Below are positions 41,971 to 54,732 of a stretch of 64,000 nt of DNA, one piece after another. Every line of letters begins with the position of its first letter. Positions within the stretch are counted from its first letter, which is position 1. The notes beneath the pieces are model-generated. The model searched no databases. It was not told the origin of the DNA and saw only the letters and a list, made by a program, of their open reading frames with translations. The position numbers and the translations under genes were made by a program. The DNA is from Ascaris suum (lineage: Eukaryota > Nematoda > Chromadorea > Rhabditida > Ascarididae), in NCBI GenBank assembly GCA_013433145.1, contig CM024180.1, positions 5,026,001 through 5,090,000 on the forward strand, read 5' to 3'.

Positions 41971-44900
41971 TTATGTGTTTTTATAAAATCTCAAGAGCTA
42001 TAGTTCCATCATCCGCCCAGCATCTTATAATTAAAGCTGTTTAATTAATTGACTATCTTATCGAGAATAACAGCATAACAAAGAAATGCAATGCTCAAAA
42101 TAAAGCAATTTACGTTAGTTCGGGTCACTGGTATATTCTTCTCGAGGAATTGTGCCCGTTTTTTGAAGAGGTACTCAGAGTCTCATTATCGACACATGCT
42201 ATAAGGGCGGTATTCTTCTTTAAGCTTGTATTAAGTGAGATTGAGCATCTAATATGATAATTAGAAGGACTACCCGCTCGATGAAAAGCACCAAGCTTAT
42301 GAGCACATCTATGAATTGTCGGATATGATCAGAAAGCGGTTATGCTCTTTAGGGCATTTATGCCGCTAAGAAGATGTAAGCTATAGCAACCCAATGAACG
42401 TCTCCAACTAAGCTCCTTCATTCGATCAGATCACTCACCTATACCAACGAAATAATTTAATCAATGATTTCTGAATTACTGAAGTCCGTTCAGATAGGAG
42501 TGGTGATAGGCGGAGGTAGTAGAGAGGGTAATATAAAATATCATTCAGCCTAGTAAAGACAAAGCACCGTGACTGCTTTTACTTTCTCCTTATTAAAAAG
42601 GCGATGTACTTCACAGGAAACATGCAGGGAGCGCTTAGCCCTTATAGCAAATGTCTTAGACTCAAACGATGCATTAGATTAATTAGTTTACTGCAGTTGA
42701 ATAATAACACCTCGCGTCAAGGTGTTCATCGTTCACTTTTAGAAATACATAAATCCGCCGTCACCGTTTCCTTTGGTGCACTCCAAAATGCTCCAATCTC
42801 CTCTGTTTTTCACTCTTTTGCATTTTACAGACAAATCGAGTTTGTCTGTGTTTATTCTCCTACGAGGACCTTAGAATAATCCGCACGTTCGCCTCCTGGA
42901 AGTGCAGCTTAAGCTTCCTCTTTAGATGCGATTCACGTCGACCAGTGCAACTTTTGCCCGCTCTCCTCCCTCACCCACTTCAGTCGCCTTCCTTCTCCAC
43001 TTAGCACTAACATCCCGAGGTTGTCCAGGCGTCGATTAATGCGTATGCGAATGCGTCGTTGCTTGCACATTAATAGCAGCTAAGTAGCGTGGCAAATTTG
43101 CATAGTGACCTGAGTGACCTGAGGATTCTCCCGCGTAAAACGTCGGAAGCACCGTATCATCATTGGCGCGCCTTGCTCTCTCGCTTAAGTGGCAGGTGGT
43201 ATATTGTGATGGAGAAAGGCGTTCTGCTAGACGGTGACATAATAGTACGCTTTTCGAGGAGAGTACAGATAAGCGCCATGCAAATTTGTAGTGCGGTTAG
43301 CGTGTACGGATCGTGACAAGCAAACGTAATGAATGTTAAGAGGCGTTCGTGCTGAAAGCTCTTATCGAAGCTCACACACACATATATCATAGAACAATGC
43401 CTATTTGCAGGTACAATAATGCCAAGTTGTTGAGTAAGCTCCAGTTTACAGATTGAGGTCATATGCCTCATAATCGAGTAAAACGTCCTTCCATTTTACT
43501 CTAAACATAAGTAAAATAAATTGTATTGTAACAGAATATTGAAGTTGTAATTGTAACAGATACGACAGAACGACACGAACATAACATATTGGAGCGTTAA
43601 ACTTCTGATCGAGTTATTATAAAGTTAGTTTCAAGCTTAATTCGACATTTTTGTATCAATTTATCTGATGCAAACTCAATAATACCCGGATGGAATCCAA
43701 ATGAACTTCCATCAAGTGGTCGATTGAGGCTGCTCGCAAAATCATGTATCATATTCTCTGATAATTATCCGTAAAATCTTTTTGCTATACCTCTATGTAG
43801 TCAAATGACCTTTATTACAACTCTACACCTCAATCTAGTGCTGTTTACAACCTACTGTGGTTACTCTAGTAGGTGTTATACCTGTAATTTTCAGTACTGA
43901 AGCTTATTTACACGAATGCAATCGAGCTTACATGAAACCTCTGTTGCATCTTTTGCAATCCAAGTCCTATTAAAATTGACGACTTGAAGGATTCGGTTGG
44001 AGTTGCGTCAACCCATTACTTAGGCCTCATTTACTTGATAGTGAAGTTGACTGACATACTATATGCATGCAAGTAGTTAGCTGGAGCACCGCTACCGTCC
44101 CGAAACAGTCGTTGAGAAAGGTCAGCAACTTTGTTTTTCTTTCGTCTTCTTTACAGATTCGTCTTTGATAACCATCCATCCTATTCGAACCAGCAGTCAT
44201 TTTTTGCATGACTTCCTCAGACCCATATGGGCCATTACTTCTGTTCCAACAACAGTGCCAGAAAAGAGAAAATTAGATCTTTTTGCCTGTATTTATTTTC
44301 GTTTATTGCCAGTACACTTATACGTCGGGCGTTTCCATCAAGGCAGCCGGGTGGACTTATATAAACGCGAACAGAATTGAGCCATATTTTGATATAAAAA
44401 ACCGTTGTCCATATGACCTACTTGTGTGCAACATCCACTGCAGCTGTATGGGCGAACTAGTGAATTACCTGTAGAATGCCCTAAATCAAGGACAAGTAAA
44501 GTTAATTTCGTAAATGCATAGTTCCGTGCAGCATCGAGAAAATTTGTAGTGATGAAATTATGCGATGAGCATTGATTGCGTTATTATTGTGAATGAACAT
44601 AGAAAGGTGTTCGAATAATGTTAACGCGTGTGTTGTTTTGTAGTTGCCGTGCTCTATATTGATGAACTGTTATGATAGGGAAACTGTAAAACCGTAGTAC
44701 TCTCAATTGCTTGCCGCAATTACAACACCTGCGTGCCTATAGATATGATCATCATGAACCATTGAATCAAAGATCATATCTATCCGACGGTTACCCATTT
44801 TTTTTTTTGAATAGATTAATAGTTTTTGTGAGTATTAGAAAGGATTCCCGCTTATTTTTGGAGTATTTGATGACAAATTTTCAACTGAAGAGATGGTACT

Positions 44901-45869
44901 AAGTTTTAGAAGGCATTGTTATTGCTCTTCTGTATTTTAATTTCGAGCTTCTGTTGCATATTTCTTTCAAGCATGAACAATATACGTCCTCCAATGAGGA
45001 ATTGAAAAGAAATCTTTTTAAATTATTCATTTTCGACGAGTTAATTTCATATACAAAGGTGAAATGTTTCCGATATAATGTTGCTCGAAATTCGCCTAAA
45101 TAGTGACATTGATTGTTTGCCCAAAAATAGAGCATTCAATAGAAATCATCGACATTATATAAACACTTTTTGAAATCACTGTTCTTTTTTATGTTATTCT
45201 TTTTTTCTATTTTCTTCTTCACTAATATAATTTACATTTCATATTTAAAATCGATTCATAACTTTTTCTTAGCACAAATTTTATTTTTATTTCGAAACGA
45301 ACGATAGCATTTCGTCTATTTGTTAAATCATTTGTATTGAGCATTCGGATTCCTATAGAAATTCACCAGCAGGATAAATTAGAGTTCACTCGGCTTGCTC
45401 TTTCAACAATTTTCAGATGAATTCCTTCAATCGTTTAGATTCTAGCTATAAATCTTAATGAAATTCTGAACGAGTTGAATTCCGGAATCATCCGTCAGTC
45501 ATTACTGAAAATCATGATGGTATAATACGAGATGAAACTTTCATTAGGAGTGGATGCGTTCATTTGCATCAAAATATGCGTACATATGTGCATAATTGAC
45601 AAGCTCCTATATCAATGTGTGTCCCGTAACGAAAATTAACGACGTGAATACGATAAACGATAAATGCACAATTCATTTATTTATTTATGCACACTACACC
45701 ATGATATGTAAATATCGCAACGAAGCAATGTATGTCGAGTCGCCTCTTTATTATTTATTCATTACGTAGAGTTGGCATTACTATCAGTACCATCGATTTT
45801 CGAGCAGTGACATGAAATTTGCAAACGCTATTGAAGACTGACGTGCTGAGAATGATTCTAGAAAGTTTT

Positions 45870-45941
45870 CACCATAATAGGACGCAAACGTGGGATGTTT
45901 AGCTTTATAAGGCGATGCCCTACCGACTGCGCTATTACGAA
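45870..45941 (-). other. tRNA-like relic, minus strand
   Basis: TAGCGCAGTCGG (45934-45923) fits the tRNA A-box consensus exactly. The following arm would have loop CTTATAA (anticodon UAU, Ile), and the B-box region CGTTTGCGTCC has three mismatches. It is probably a decayed tRNA or SINE. Confidence 0.35.
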
Positions 45942-48900
45942 TCACTTCCGCTCATCGCGAAGTGAACGACTGAAGTTTGATGAGTTGAGAAAATCTCTGT
46001 TGAATGACTTTCACGGGGGAATAATCCATCGAATAATGACTAAAGATCGTCTAAAACTCGTATTATTCGAAAAAATTATGTATTCAGATAGTAAAAAGTC
46101 CATATTATCATCGTGGATTTGTCAAATAATTTCCTAATCGACCGAATTTTCTAAAGCATTTAACATCTCGGACTGTTCGTATTGTTCTCCGAGAAACCTT
46201 CAAGCATTTCATCTCTAGCGTGCACATCACAAACATTTTCATGAAATAACATCGAAATATTTCAAATATCATTTTATTCACCAATATTCATTATAATCAT
46301 TATCGCCTCTTCTTTGAGATGCGATTCATAGTGAACATCTGCAGCAGCTCATTAGCTAGTTCATGAACAATCCTGGAGTATAACCTGAAGCGGCATCATA
46401 TACCTTTAATCATAGACGATTATCTCCGCATCACAGCGATATATACCAATCGGGTGAGTTTCTTTTAAATGTCGGTTTTTTTTTTTGTGCAATTGGAGAA
46501 TGTAACTGAATCAGCAAAGAGATTAGTTGTCAAACGCTCCATTCGCGCATTTCCATCATTTCCACTAATCCCGTACTCAAGGTTGAATATTGTCCTCATA
46601 ATTGCGATATTTGTAGTGCGTTATTTTAAGTCAACAAAGAATAAATTACGCTAAGAAAATTCAAATTTTTATTAACTATCGTCACCTTTTTGGCTAATTT
46701 TATTTTTTGGCTATCGATCATTAGCCGTACCAATGACGCTAGACCACCCTAGAAATATCACCCAACCCTATCAAATCTCTCAAGCTTATTTCAATTCTCT
46801 AGTATATAAAACTTTCCCATTCTTCAGTATAAGCCTAAAATTTGTTGGCTGTGATTTCATGATATGTCATAAACGATATTGGTGGAAAAATTTGACTAAA
46901 AGGAATTAGTTTCGCATTGCCAGCAGAGATTAGACGACGTGCCTTAAGGTTTGACTTCTAATTGTTGAGAATAGTGCAAAAATAAGAACCATTTGACAGC
47001 GGGAGTCCCAAATTAAACTAACATTCAATGAGCTCTTCTAATCGTTGTCATATAAATGCAATAATAATTGTCGTAGAAACTTATTAAATAAATCATTTAC
47101 TGATATGCTTATCGCACCATCAATCATTCAAACGTTCAAATTAATAGCAGTTAAATATTTATATTCAACCAAAAATTAAATTACATTACTCATCCATGAT
47201 AATTTCCCTGCTGCATAATCCATTGCTTCATGCTATCAAATTGTGTCCTATAGTTATTGTAAGCGTAACATGCCCTCGTTAGTAATATTTACTTAAGCAT
47301 CATGTAGATAACTCCCATTTAATTCTTTCGCTGAAAATAAATAAAAACTTATCGGCACATTGCATTCCGAATGACGGAAATTGCCGACAAAAAAAAAAAA
47401 ACGAAAGGCGATCGGATAAGATCAAAACAGCTTTGTGAAGTTATGGTCAGCCAAAAAAAACCGGTCATGGGTGTTCCTTTAAGGACGTTTTTGCCACCTC
47501 GAAAAATCAATCCCCGGATAAAGAAGCCGACATTCGCAATGGGTTGCCAGCTCAACACCATGACCACGTTCATGACATCTTCGATGAGCACTCAACTAAA
47601 AAACCGGATTCGGTACTTATATTCATTTTTCAGAAACATTCAAGAGGCAAATGCAATATCGATATGCCAAATTTCACATTTCTCTGCGCTCGTTAACCCA
47701 AAGATTTCATTGCATTTGCACTTATAACCAAGAATTGCGCTTATTTTAGGGTGGTAGTTGTGGCTGCAGTAAATAGACGCAAATTTGAGGCCGATGTTAA
47801 TATTTATCTTTAGGCTTAGGCGACTTTTTTATTATTACACTTAAGGTCCAAAGTTATCAGTAGTTTTTCCTGACCGCCTGGTACGCCGATTTCCAAAGAA
47901 CTCAAATGTCGTAGGTGCAATTGTCGTGGATGTAACTCTGTTGGTGTTTTCTGCTTTGCCTGCTCCCTATGACATCTATCCGTTTATTATATAGAATGCC
48001 AACCGCATGCGACTGTTCTATGACTGCATTTGATGCTTTTTTAACACGTGGTAAGTGTACTATTAAAGGTAGAAAGTTATAAAGACATTCTTTATCCTTG
48101 TCCTTCATACTCCTTCCCAACCCCCATCTCCCTCCTCCTCCTTCCCCAATCCACTCCCTCCCTTCTCCCCATACGACCAATTTCCACGCCTCACCAATCG
48201 CATCGTTAGCGAGTTTGAAAAGCACCTGCTGGTCACATCCTTAACGCACTCGTCAGAACACTATCACTCACCAAAAATGACAAACAATTAAACCCCGACC
48301 TCATGAAATACCATACCTGTGAAAACAAAATCAAGAAATACGTTTGCCTTTTATATTTAGCAAGACTTATATGTATCCCATACCCATATTCTATACCGAT
48401 GCTCTTAAATACCCATATATACTGGGGGGTGATTATCGTAGCATTTCTATGCCCATTTCAACCATTTATCCGAACCATATTTTCCTCTTAGGAACCACAT
48501 GTTATTGTTTAAGAATTGCAGCGCAAATGTCACATAAGATCGATCCAATGAGACATGTGTCATTTGCGGCTAAAAAAAAGGATAATGTATCTCAATGAAT
48601 GTGCAAGGTTTTATTTGCAAAATGTGTTTGTTCATCAAGTTGCATTGAGGCGCCAAAATTTAAATCAGCACACGCACAACACAATGGATTAACTGTCGAT
48701 GGGGGTGCGAAAGATTGGGCGTTGTTTTATAAATGAGAGGACGATTTTGATTAGAACTGGTTCTTTTGCAGCTGTATTTATTCCGTTGACTATGGTCGTT
48801 CACTTTTTCTAAGAGGATTATGCTTCTTTGGTGGCCCACTCAAGATTGCTTTATCGGGCAATATAGATTATTGAATTTTTTCAGTCACTCGGTAAGAATC

Positions 48901-50494
48901 GAATAACATCTCAAAAAAGCGCCTCTAGAAAATCGTTTTATTGTATGGATGTGCCGCTTGCGCAAAATTTATTGACGCTAAATTATGATGCAATAAGAAT
49001 GAAGATTTAAGAGATAGAGAGTTTTAACTGAGAAGAGATCCTCTGCTTTTTGCATTTTTCTCCTCGCCTAGTTTTGAATTTGAGGAAAGTTCTGCCTTCC
49101 TCTTTATTTTAAATACTCTCTATTGCCATCAGTCTTAGAATTTAGATATGAGAAATGACGAATTCAGTGAGATTCCTTCTTGAGTCGGTCTAATGTTTAA
49201 GATGCCTCCTATAATTGACCTGAATTCAGTATCTGACCTGAATTGAAACTGCGACCATCGTGATATCAGTGTACAACCAATACTGCAAATACTGAACAAC
49301 AAGTTGCGTGCGCGGACAAGTTCTGAGCATATCGAAGCGCAGTTGCGTGTTCTCAAATGAAACACGTGCAAGATGTGCTCCTCCGATGCAATAAACGCTA
49401 AAGGCAACAAAGAGGTTGTACCAATAAGAGAGGCGCATATGTCACCTCATTGCGGTTCAAGCCTCACTTTCACATCTGCGCTCATCTCATTTCTAAACGA
49501 CTTTATTTAATCGCTTCAATGTTGACTGTCTACTAGAAATCCATCCGTAATGCATCGATAAGTCCTTGAACGATCTGATATGGCGCCAACTATTTCAGCG
49601 CTGCAATCCAAACGTTTAATAAAATTTGCCACACATAGAAATTATTTTTAATGAGCAGTCATTATTTTAATCAAAAGAGTAGTATCGTTAAGAGACTATT
49701 ATGCGTATAAGTTATGTGTAAAATGGTCTCATTCTTTTTAGGATCCATAATAGAGCAATGATTCTGTCTCTTTTCCACGTCCACTCTTCAGGTATAAGTG
49801 ATCTTCTCATCTTTCATGAGTTGAACAGATGCATCTTTAGAATTTTTTAAAGCAACTTCTCTTTTCACTTGTGTGCGCGAACAATAAAAACACAATTCTG
49901 CAAAATTTTTGAAATATTTTCACTGCGTCACCTAATCATAGTAATAGAATTTTAACGTTATCAATTGCGTATATTATTTCTTGAAAGCATCGTTTTTTTT
50001 ATTTCGTCGAGAGTGACAATTCCAAAATAGAAGTGAAGCAACACTATTAGAGAATAAAAAAAAAATGTTCTTAAAACCCATTTCTATCTTAGGCATTCAA
50101 CATTAATCGATGCATTCAAAGATCACACACTGTTTTTCATTCATCATATGTAAAAATGATAATTCGGAAAATTCCCTAAAATCTTGCCCCCCCCCTTTTT
50201 TTTTTCAGCAGATTCACTCATAATCTTTTTAGAGGCTAGTTTCTTAGGCATTATCTATCTTCGCATCACTTTATGTTTTTGTTTGTTTTTGCTCAAATAT
50301 CTTTTAAAGTATTCACCATCTTTCCCTCATTTATCGTTTATCATCGCTAAAATAGCTCTTTGTTTCTTTGCTTTATTTCTCATAAAATTAGCTATTAAAA
50401 GAGCCATTTTGATGTTAATAGCTCCAAGAGATGATCGATGTGGTACCATACGAATAATCTCGTTTCATAGATTGGTTATCTTCTGATGCAAATT

Positions 50495-50511
50495 ACTCTC
50501 TCTCTCTCTCT

Positions 50512-50554
<43 letters not shown>
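50495..50554. repeat. (CT)n microsatellite
   Basis: It is a CT array with two small TTT interruptions, about 1.4 kb upstream of the bHLH start. GAGA/CT repeats are often nucleosome-poor, but no function is shown here. Confidence 0.95.
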
Positions 50555-50557
<3 letters not shown>

Positions 50558-51332
50558 GACTTTTCTTTTTCGATATTTCTGAAAAATTTCGCCCTTAAAA
50601 TCAAGGCACTTTTTTTCGCAAAATGTTTTCTAAAAGCGGCAGTACATTAATGTCGTTTAAATAAGCGCTTTTTTAATGCAAATTTTTCTCATGCAAATTT
50701 TTATGCAAATTTTCTCAGTGTTAGAATCACAAACGCAATGGGACTTGAACATAATGTAAGAAGTCTATGCTATCGTAGACCGCGTAAACGTAACTTTTTT
50801 CGCTCTTTTAAATTTGATATCGTCATATACTTGTACCATAATATTCGCACGTTGATTTTTCATCGAAATCGCCCAAATAAAGGTCAAAGATGAATTTTAC
50901 GCTTAATATTTGCATATGCTTATGTAGTGCCTATGTAAGAATGCCTATGAGATAGTATTCTACTTTTATGCGCTTTTGCAAATTTTCTTCTGCATGGCAT
51001 TCAACGAAAATATCCTATCTGTATATCTACATATGTATTATCGCCAACTGAGAAATCGCTAGAGCTCGAGCTAAAAATCTGGCTGTTACATTTTGCAACC
51101 TAAGTTGACAGCATAAATCACCTTGTCATTTCATCTATCAATCTTAAATTTGTTGTTGAGAGCTCGTACGATCGGTTGACATGGTTTAAAAATTGATGCC
51201 TTAGCCGTGTGCTTGTATTGCTGCTTGAAAGACGAGTGAGAATGGAAAAAGCGCCACCTTATTCATTTTTCCTTGCATTTTTAAATATCGATGTAAACGA
51301 TTGCTAACCGATGTCATTACATCTTTAATATG

Positions 51333-51338
51333 CAGCTG
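51333..51338. promoter_or_regulatory. E-box CAGCTG upstream of the achaete-scute gene
   Basis: CAGCTG is the core preferred by achaete-scute/Daughterless-type heterodimers. A second copy is at 51799-51804. Two hexamers in 600 bp can occur by chance, so autoregulation is only a possibility. Confidence 0.3.
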
Positions 51339-51798
51339 TTACTTTTTTCAATTATGGTACGACTTCAACAGTGTTCTGCTATAAGCATACACACTCTAAT
51401 GCGTTTCACCAAAAATTCGTGTTAAGTGTTCTTCTACGCTCCACACGAAATTATGCGCTGATTGATGATTGAATAAGTGGAGAGTCTCAATTAAATGACA
51501 CGTCGATGATCGTGTTGCATGACAGTAATTTTCCATGGATAATTTGCGTAAACTATGAGCAGCTCTCACGACCGGTTTCACTCTTCCGTCATCTCCGGTT
51601 TACGAACGCTAAGATGGGTTCAGAGTTTGAGGGCAAAACTTTTTCGCGCATTGCGGACAGTTCTATCAAATATAGCCAATGGACGTGGTCAGCGTGCACG
51701 GATGATGGGCGTGGCTTGCTTGACCACCACGAGGCGACCACCAGCACCACTCATGACGGCAGTGTCTCACTGCATATGTGTTACCGCGGCACGCTTCT

Positions 51799-51804
51799 CA
51801 GCTG
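51799..51804. promoter_or_regulatory. E-box CAGCTG, 115 bp before the bHLH start codon
   Basis: It lies in a GC-richer stretch (51550-51850) that is probably promoter or 5' UTR, and CAATTG follows within 8 bases. Confidence 0.35.
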
Positions 51805-51918
51805 TTGCAATTGGTTGTCGTGTCGACGAATTTACTGGTTTTATTGAAGGAGAATCGCTGTCACGCCCTCTCCACTTCAAACTTGTCTTTCTTGGCTTCT
51901 ATAATTCTGAGAGAAGGT

Positions 51919-52050
51919 ATGCCGAATACAATGAGCGTTACTTCAGTAACCTCTGAGAGACTAAGGAAGACGAAGAACGGTGGAGTTGCTAATAAACTAC
52001 CTCATCAAGTGTTGAGAAGGAACGAAAGAGAAAGGAAAAGAGTGCAACAG
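51919..52050 (+). CDS. bHLH exon 1 (N-terminus and basic region)
   Basis: It has 44 codons ending CAG|GTGAGA, phase 0. The basic DNA-contacting region is complete here, with the family's Asn-Glu-Arg-Glu-Arg. Confidence 0.93.
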
Positions 52051-54042
52051 GTGAGACTATCTTTACTACTCATAGGCTGTCGAGTAAATTTATGAAAAGT
52101 CCGAACTTACAGGATGTTAACTGTTACATCCATTGATGGTTAATGAGTTCGTTTGAGATTATAGAAATTTTAGTTAGAAGTTGGAGTTCGGTTATATTCA
52201 TTCCTCTATTATTCTATTGCATTTCCATTCACTGTATGAACTTTCATTCTCACAAGTAAAAGTAGAATGATCGTAATAATATGAGAATCTCTGTCATAAT
52301 ATCCTCTATCGGTTACAAAAAGCGATCAAACTTGAAAAAGTTTATTCGCTTTCTTCTCAAAGAGTAAATGTACAACAGCGTCAAAAAATTTCATTGAATA
52401 TAATTATGATAATTTGAATGACATAGGAAAGCGATTCAATTACTTCCGAAAAAAGAGATAATACGAGAAAAAATTACAGTAGCAATAGAAATATGTAGAT
52501 ATATCTTTTTAAGTTTAGAAGAAATGTGCAAAATATATTCATAAAAGCGAAATGCAAAAAAAAACGTCTCGGACGTCGTTACTCTTCTTATATGATTAAA
52601 GGATATGAAAGGGTCTCTGAATGAGGCCATATGCAAATTTTCTTCATCTCTATTTTCTTTTCATTCTAATGGTTCTGTATTGATTTCTATCACTCACTAG
52701 TATTCTTTTGCATTCTAAGTCAAAGAAAGAAATTGCATTTATGGTGGTGAAATATATTACATGGTCTAAATAGTACACAGTGCGTAAATGATGCGTATCC
52801 TCGAAGAAATCACTTCAGAGGGAATAATTCAAATATGTGAGGAATACGAGCCATAATATTGCAGATGATATTTGTGCCACTTAATTATCGACCTCTTTGT
52901 CAAACATTTTTCTTTATTGACCCAGCTTTTTTGAAATTAACCTATATCTTTAGTTTTCATTCAGTTATTCACCTCCGTGGTAGTACCGATTTGATGGCAT
53001 GCAGCCACTGATATTTTCTATCAGTTTAAAGTCTCACCTGTAGTCAATGTGCTGAACGCATATGATGCATAAAAGTTGCTAATTGCTTATTGCCATTAAA
53101 CATGCGCATATTATGTGGTATTTTAAGTAATGGAATGCATATGCGCTGTGCAGTGCATGAATTACCCATCGGGTAAGGAAATTTTATGCCATAGCCTATA
53201 TTTGCATCGTGCATCTGATTTTCGTGGAAGTAGGAGTGTATGGGGGGAAAGACGATTAGGTAGTATCTGAGCAATTCGGACCACTATAGAAATTACTGTT
53301 TAAAGAAGCCTCCATTATTCACAATCTCTGACAGATATGATATTAGGGAGGAAGGTGAGGGAGGAGGGGGCGGTTTGGGTGGTAGCGATGGGGGGGGGGA
53401 GAGTATGAAGAAATTCTAGTCGAAACTGGAAGAGCTCATTTTGTGACGCATAAAAGAGCATAAGAAAAAAAGGCGTTTAAAAAAGACTGACGAATTAACA
53501 GTCAGTAAAGCATTCTCTAGGGAACTCGCATGATATTGGTGCTTTTCTGAAAGCACTAATTCATATGAGTTTACGTTCGTTTATTTCAGGTAAACCTTGG
53601 TTTTGTTCACCTCCGTGATCGTGTTCCTCAGTCAACATCCAGCAAAAAGTTGAGCAAAGTGGAAACGTTACGTGAGGCAGCTCGTTACATCCAATATCTA
53701 CAGGATATTTTACGTGGCGATTGCGATAAGCCGTTTGAACCACTTATGCCAACGTTGGATTCGCCCAGCTATACGCCTCAAGAACCATGCACTTCACAGG
53801 ACAGCTTCTACACCACCGAAGAATTATCTGAGTGCTCTTATACATCATCACTAGTTGAGCACTACACTGCTCCACAGTATTATCAACAATATCCAGCAAA
53901 TCACTGCTATAGACCTCCTTTTACAACTCAATTCCAAATGGTTAAGTCTGAGGGTGTCTCTCCAAATAGTTCATATGGATCCAGCTCGGATAGCTCTTCG
54001 TTGGATGGTGGCCGGTTTCGAACAAGACAGTTCATCATGTAA
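51919..54042 (+). CDS. Achaete-scute family bHLH transcription factor
   Basis: These proneural factors bind E-boxes as heterodimers with an E/Daughterless partner and drive neuronal fate. Exons 51919-52050 and 53590-54042 encode 194 residues. The basic region RRNERERKRVQQ ends exon 1. Helix 1 (VNLGFVHLRDRVP), a short loop and helix 2 (KLSKVETLREAARYIQYL) open exon 2. The NERERxRV and KLSKVETLR..ARYI signatures are diagnostic of the achaete-scute group rather than atonal or twist. The tail is rich in Tyr, Pro, Ser and Gln, and SPNSSYGSSSDSS recalls the Ser-rich motif near the end of vertebrate ASCL proteins, but their last acidic/aromatic residues are absent. ATG 51919 is chosen as nearest to the domain; an in-frame ATG at 51778 would add 47 unlikely residues. 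I cannot tell which nematode paralogue (hlh-3, hlh-14 or another) it is. Confidence 0.95.
53590..54042 (+). CDS. bHLH exon 2 (helix-loop-helix and tail)
   Basis: It has acceptor TTTATTTCAG and is 150 codons plus TAA. It begins exactly at helix 1. The 1,539-nt intron before it contains a G-rich stretch at 53345-53402. Confidence 0.95.
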   Translation, partial: VNLGFVHLRDRVPQSTSSKKLSKVETLREAARYIQYLQDILRGDCDKPFEPLMPTLDSPSYTPQEPCTSQDSFYTTEELSECSYTSSLVEHYTAPQYYQQYPANHCYRPPFTTQFQMVKSEGVSPNSSYGSSSDSSSLDGGRFRTRQFIM

Positions 54043-54732
54043 CCGATATTCTCAATAGCAATATTTTATTACGCTTTTTAACATTCCAAGTGCAATATAT
54101 AGGGAATTGTTGCAATATATGGTGTGTAAGATACGTTCAAGATGCGAGGTAAATTATTTTCTTTAAAAATAGCTGAAATATCAAAATGCACTTATTTGAA
54201 CTTGTCTGTTACATTGTCGTAACATTGTCAACGAACTGGGATCTACAGTATAATGATGGTACAGTAACTGAATCACTTAATTCAGTAATTGAATTTGATA
54301 CTGCATTGTACTACAATGCCTTAATGTATGCATAAACCGCTTGAATGTTTTACAGAAGTGAGAGAAATGATCTTTGACCGAAAGAAAGAGGGGATCAAAA
54401 ATTTGATTGAATCGTTATGAGATATTTAATGTTGGAGTACTTGAATAGTAAAATTTGTGCTGTTAACATCACATCCTTTTATAGTACCTATGAAATGCAT
54501 ATACTCTCTATATCCGGTTCATTCGTTCATGTCGTCAAGTTTTCATTTTTGGGCTTCTTTTATTGTTCAGTAAAAAATACTCAAAATTGGTCTCATTTTT
54601 TAAAAATTTTGTTTTTTTTTTTACACTCGCATGCAATATTTTGTGTTTTTAAATTTCTTAATGTCAGTCATATCAAATGTTTTTTTTTTGTATGCTTAAT
54701 ATGCAGAATTTATAGATGAAAATATTAATAAA
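54043..54732 (+). other. Probable 3' UTR of the bHLH gene, AATAAA at 54727
   Basis: AATAAA at 54727-54732 is followed by A- and T-rich sequence and is the most plausible poly(A) signal I see. TGCAATATAT occurs twice, near 54092 and 54112, shortly after the stop. Confidence 0.4.

Noticed and set aside
44162..44380. Plus-strand exon after the acceptor TCTTTACAG
   Set aside because: The open frame has no upstream partner exon, ends in a stop and resembles nothing known.
47371..47727. 118-codon Lys-rich plus-strand frame as a gene
   Set aside because: It has no family match, no splice context, and the complementary strand is open too, starting at a long A tract.
51555..51956. 133-codon frame upstream of the bHLH start
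   Set aside because: It is out of frame with the bHLH protein and lies in GC-richer promoter or 5' UTR sequence; no similarity.
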